This document shows positions 61,292 through 64,000 of a stretch of DNA of 64,000 nucleotides, piece after piece. Position 1 is the first letter of the stretch, and every line of letters begins with the position of its first letter. The stretch lies in assembly GCF_900099815.1 (NCBI RefSeq), contig NZ_FNCW01000004.1:216907-280906 (forward strand), read 5' to 3'. The notes beneath the pieces are model-generated. The model worked only from the letters and a program-made list of their open reading frames with translations, was not told the DNA's origin and searched no databases. Both the position numbers and the translations under genes were made by a program. This stretch comes from Psychroflexus sediminis. GTDB taxonomy: Bacteria; Bacteroidota; Bacteroidia; Flavobacteriales; Flavobacteriaceae.

Positions 61292-62593
61292 ATGAAGAAT
61301 ACAATATCAATATTCATATTTTTTTTAACCGTCCTTAGCTACTCTCAAAAAAAGCAAACTATAGAATGGATAAATAATAATTCTATTCTTATTGAAGACG
61401 CTAATCCAAATTCTGACCTAATTGATTTTAAGCAAAATACTCCCGTTAAATTTGCCAATGCTAAGATTTATGGTTTTGGAGAAGCTTCTCACAATACAAA
61501 GGAATTTTTTGACCTTAAGTCAAAATTTTTTAAACACTTGGTCAATACTCAAGGTGTCAGAGTCTTTATAATGGAAGAATCGTATCAAGCTGAATCTGGA
61601 ATTAATGAATGGATAGGTGGTGGAAAAGGAGACATTAAAACAATAGCTGAGAATTTCAACATAGGATTTTGGCATTCTAAAGAAGTAGTAGAATTATTAC
61701 AATGGATGAGAAATTTCAACTTAGATAAATCAAAAGGAGATCAAATTCGCTTTTATGGAATGGATATTCAAAATGGGAAAAACATTAATAAAGAGATACG
61801 AACATTAATTAATGAGAATAAAATTAATATTGACGAATCACTCTTGACAACTGTAGATAGTTGCTCAAACAAAACAATAAACTATAACAAACCTGACGAT
61901 TGGTGGCAACTTCAGATCCCAAAATTAACTAAATTAAAACAGCAAATACTGACTTCAAAAAACGAAAGTGAAGAGTATAAATCTTTAATAAGAAGTTTAG
62001 ATTATTTAATAGGTTATACTGAATATGCCTCGTACGTTAAAGATCAATATCCGAAAAGCACGGAATTTAGAGACTTAAAAATGTTTGAAAACGTAAGATG
62101 GATTGTGGAAAATCTTTCGCCAAACAGAAAAGCTTTTATTTGGGCTCATAATGAGCATATTAACAAAAAAGAAATGTACTACGCTGGGAGTGATATAATT
62201 AATTTAGGTCGTCACTTAAAAGACCACTACTCAGAAGATTACTATAGTGTAGGTTTTGACTTTGCGACAGGAAAGATTAATGGTTATGTAGTAGATAAAA
62301 AAGGAAATCACTGGAAAACTTATCATATAGAGAAACCTTTTAGAAGAACTTACGCCGAAACATTAAATGAGGCTAATAAGGAAATTTACTTTATCGATTT
62401 AGATAATGCAATTGAAAAAGAACCAACAGAATTCTTTAGCAAGAAAAACAAATACTTACTTATAGGTGGAGGTGGATATCAACCTAAACCGTTACATAAG
62501 ATAAAGATTTCAAAAATATATTCAGAATCCTATGATGGTTTAATCTTCGTAAATAAAATATCGCCTCCGGATTATAACTTAAGCGAACTATAA
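61292..62593 (+). CDS. Cassette 3: erythromycin-esterase family protein (Ere-like), exported
   Basis: A 433-residue protein with a Sec signal (SIFIFFLTVLSYSQ) and an erythromycin-esterase fold: GFGEASHNTKEFFDLKSKF (conserved GExxH..eF near residue 57), FIMEES, GMDIQ and FIWAHNEHINKK. EreA/EreB in classical integrons hydrolyse macrolides, but many chromosomal family members act on other substrates, so resistance cannot be claimed. It sits in a cassette bracketed by GTTGTACAAC (61261-61270 and 62598-62607). The exported form would act in the periplasm. Confidence 0.78.
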   Translation: MKNTISIFIFFLTVLSYSQKKQTIEWINNNSILIEDANPNSDLIDFKQNTPVKFANAKIYGFGEASHNTKEFFDLKSKFFKHLVNTQGVRVFIMEESYQAESGINEWIGGGKGDIKTIAENFNIGFWHSKEVVELLQWMRNFNLDKSKGDQIRFYGMDIQNGKNINKEIRTLINENKINIDESLLTTVDSCSNKTINYNKPDDWWQLQIPKLTKLKQQILTSKNESEEYKSLIRSLDYLIGYTEYASYVKDQYPKSTEFRDLKMFENVRWIVENLSPNRKAFIWAHNEHINKKEMYYAGSDIINLGRHLKDHYSEDYYSVGFDFATGKINGYVVDKKGNHWKTYHIEKPFRRTYAETLNEANKEIYFIDLDNAIEKEPTEFFSKKNKYLLIGGGGYQPKPLHKIKISKIYSESYDGLIFVNKISPPDYNLSEL

Positions 62594-62597
62594 AAAC

Positions 62598-62732
62598 GTT
62601 GTACAACACTGTATAAAAACAATGCTTAAACCTGTCTCAAATCCAAACTTTTTGCTCGCTTGCTTAGCGGATTGTCCTGCGGACAATCACGCTCGCCAGC
62701 TCGCACAGTTTTAATACGAGACGTTAGCAAAC
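62598..62732. repeat. attC-like site between cassettes 3 and 4
   Basis: GTTGTACAAC-AC, then GTATAAAAAC (62611-62620) pairs with GTTTTAATAC (62708-62717, 9 of 10). A GC-rich inner hairpin set (GCTCGCTTGC... and TCCTGCGGACAATC) fills the loop. It ends ACGTTAGCAAAC, start of cassette 4 (62723-62732). Confidence 0.65.
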
Positions 62733-62743
62733 ATTGATACCAA

Positions 62744-63373
62744 ATGAATAGATTTCTCTTTTTTTTAATGCTATTTTTAAGTGTTAATTGTTTTTCTCAA
62801 AATAATGATATAATATCCTTATTGACTAAAAACGATTTCTCTAAATCTGAGGCAAAAGAGTTACAAAAATTAATTAATTACTTTGAATCTGAGGGTGGCA
62901 TAAAAGAATCCGACTTAAAAAACTCTTACGTTAATTTCATTTATGTAACATCATTATATCCTGACTCATTAGCAACTCAAATTTTTGAGAAAACAAAATT
63001 TAGAAAGCGTTTTAATGATATACCAAATAGTTTAAAATCTGATTTATGGCAGTTATACGAGGGAACTGCATATATGAGTCATGATAGAGTAGAATTTAAA
63101 GAACCTATAAAGTATCAATCTTATGGTATTAGAATTAATGGAAGATTTATAAATCTTCTGAAAACTATTTCTGACAAACGAGTTCAAAAATATGTTGAAA
63201 GAATTACTGAAACGGGGGATTTGCCGACTTCATTTATTTACAGAAATATAATTCTCGATTACAGAGAGATAAATAACATTGATTTTGAATCTGATTATTG
63301 GAGGCTAATAAATACAATTCAATTTTTAACTCAGTTAAATGAATATTATGATTACTCTGATTTGTCTAATTAG
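62744..63373 (+). CDS. Cassette 4: exported protein, unknown
   Basis: 209 residues with a Sec signal (FLFFLMLFLSVNCFSQ). The mature part is alpha-helical and Asn/Ser-rich; no domain is recognised. ATG at 62744 follows the cassette start by 12 bases. Bracketed by GTTAGCAAAC (62723-62732) and GTTTGCTAAC (63383-63392). Confidence 0.6.
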   Translation: MNRFLFFLMLFLSVNCFSQNNDIISLLTKNDFSKSEAKELQKLINYFESEGGIKESDLKNSYVNFIYVTSLYPDSLATQIFEKTKFRKRFNDIPNSLKSDLWQLYEGTAYMSHDRVEFKEPIKYQSYGIRINGRFINLLKTISDKRVQKYVERITETGDLPTSFIYRNIILDYREINNIDFESDYWRLINTIQFLTQLNEYYDYSDLSN

Positions 63374-63382
63374 AATTTAAAC

Positions 63383-63412
63383 GTTTGCTAACACTGGTAA
63401 CCGTTGCACAAG
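63383..63412. repeat. Truncated attC-like site at the right end of cassette 4
   Basis: GTTTGCTAAC-AC followed after only 10 bases by ACCGTTGCACAAG, the apparent start of another cassette (63403-63412). The long stem of the other sites is missing. The IS1182-like element begins shortly after, so an insertion or deletion may have removed it. Confidence 0.5.
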
Positions 63413-63442
63413 CCACTAAAACTCTAAAAAATGAGTCGTTTT

Positions 63443-63460
63443 AAGCCCTTTTCAGGGCTT
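63443..63460. terminator. Short hairpin next to the IS element
   Basis: AAGCCCT-TTTC-AGGGCTT with T-rich flank, lying between the last cassette site and the transposase stop. May be a terminator or lie near the terminal repeat of the IS. Confidence 0.5.
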
Positions 63461-63483
63461 TTGTCTTTTTATTTATGTTGGAT

Positions 63484-64000
63484 TTACGCTAAATTTAGAG
63501 GGCTTAAATAAGAGTTGATTAAGTATTGCAGTACTTTTATTTCTGATACTAATGATCGTAGAGCTTTTGCTCCACTTTTTGCCCGTTTTTGAGTGAACTT
63601 CAGGTACTTCTTCAGGTTATAAGCTATGGCCGAGAGGTGCATTACCTTGTTGGCTTGTTGTAGTCCGATGGTATTGATTTTTCTTAAGCCCATGAATTGA
63701 GTAAGAGTCCCAAAAACAGGTTCTACTGTACTCTGGCGTTTGGCTTTCATGTATCTGCCTTGTTTACTCTCTACCCGTTGGATATTTCTATCATACTCTT
63801 CTTTGTAGTAGGTTACTGAGAACTTTTTTTCTTTGGCTGTACGTCCTAAACATTCAGCTTGCAAAGGACATCCTTTGCATTGTTTGCTTGAACTTCGGTA
63901 TTCTTTCTTTAGGGTTGCTGTACGGTAATCTTTAAACACTTTCTTGAAGGGAATGATCTCTCCTTGGGGACAGATGTAATGATCTTGCTCCTGATTATAT
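63484..64000 (-). mobile_element. IS1182-like transposase, C-terminal part, runs off the window
   Basis: The minus-strand frame is open to the right edge, so only the last 172 or so codons are seen. The sequence has the Cys-rich CKGCPLQAECLG block of IS1182-family transposases and the DDE-domain end RQSTVEPVFGTLTQFMGLRKINTIGLQQANKVMHLSAIAYNLKKYL. The glutamate in STVEPVFG is the third acidic residue of the DDE triad. It lies right after the cassette array. The terminal inverted repeat cannot be located without the other end. Confidence 0.85.

Noticed and set aside
59840..63412. Classifying the array as a classical integron
   Set aside because: No integrase seen and the boxes do not fit GTTRRRY/RYYYAAC; only the geometry matches.
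1..64000. CRISPR array, prophage or complete tRNA/rRNA genes
   Set aside because: No regularly spaced short repeats with unique spacers, no phage structural genes, and only one partial tRNA was found by reading.

Overview
The window looks like chromosomal DNA of a marine or aquatic Flavobacteriaceae-type Bacteroidota. The evidence is low GC, AT-rich leaders without clear Shine-Dalgarno sequences, many lipoproteins with a Cys after a short hydrophobic leader, a 1495-residue surface protein with a type IX secretion (T9SS) sorting domain, and typical Bacteroidota families (DUF2911, DUF2141, DUF885, BNR-repeat exoproteins, PepSY proteins, zinc metalloproteases with HExxHxxGFxHN). The species cannot be named from the sequence. 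All assignments come from reading motifs by eye; no database search was run.

Layout. 0-5 kb: end of a glycosyltransferase, a DUF2267 protein, an OmpA-type lipoprotein, an SDR/HAD gene pair and a flavodoxin-like oxidoreductase. 4.6-9.8 kb: a LysR regulator divergent from a three-gene operon of a small unknown protein plus dabB and dabA, an energy-coupled inorganic-carbon (DAB) uptake system. 10-31 kb: mostly housekeeping and envelope genes (DUF808, a zincless Fpg/Nei glycosylase, a LruC-like lipoprotein, two secreted proteases, a deaminase, a BCCT transporter, an acyltransferase, MgtC, PepSY proteins, a large BNR protein, an SPFH lipoprotein), with a 240-bp tandem repeat containing REP-like palindromes near 19 kb.

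32-35 kb is one of the two most interesting blocks. A TPP riboswitch precedes four genes that overlap by 4 bp each: a methyltransferase starting with GTG, a HypE/ThiL-type AIRS protein, a ThiE-like protein with altered active-site motifs, and a Trm112-like zinc protein. No standard thiamine operon has this content. 35-39 kb holds a second candidate system on the minus strand: a secreted protein, a TPR-TM class III adenylate cyclase and a Pycsar-type membrane effector (PycTM/DUF5706-like), preceded by a caspase/CHAT-like (DUF6642-like) protein whose His and Cys appear lost.

39-58 kb: a BlaI/BlaR-like pair with visible operators, a decayed SRAP gene, a VTT membrane protein, the T9SS repeat protein, a FUSC protein, decayed gene remnants near 51.7-52.1 kb, a two-domain lipoprotein, a DUF885 peptidase, a WYL regulator bracketed by two identical-arm palindromes, a patatin and a methyltransferase.

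59 kb to the end is accessory DNA. It starts at a 3'-half tRNA fragment (CAT anticodon loop to acceptor) next to a 157-bp duplication, which is what the distal end of an element integrated in a tRNA gene looks like. It continues with four single-gene units, each bracketed by its own 10-bp inverted repeat and separated by long stem-loops. This geometry resembles an integron cassette array (CALIN-like), but the core sites do not fit the canonical attC consensus. One cassette encodes an erythromycin-esterase family protein. The array ends at an IS1182-like transposase that runs off the window.
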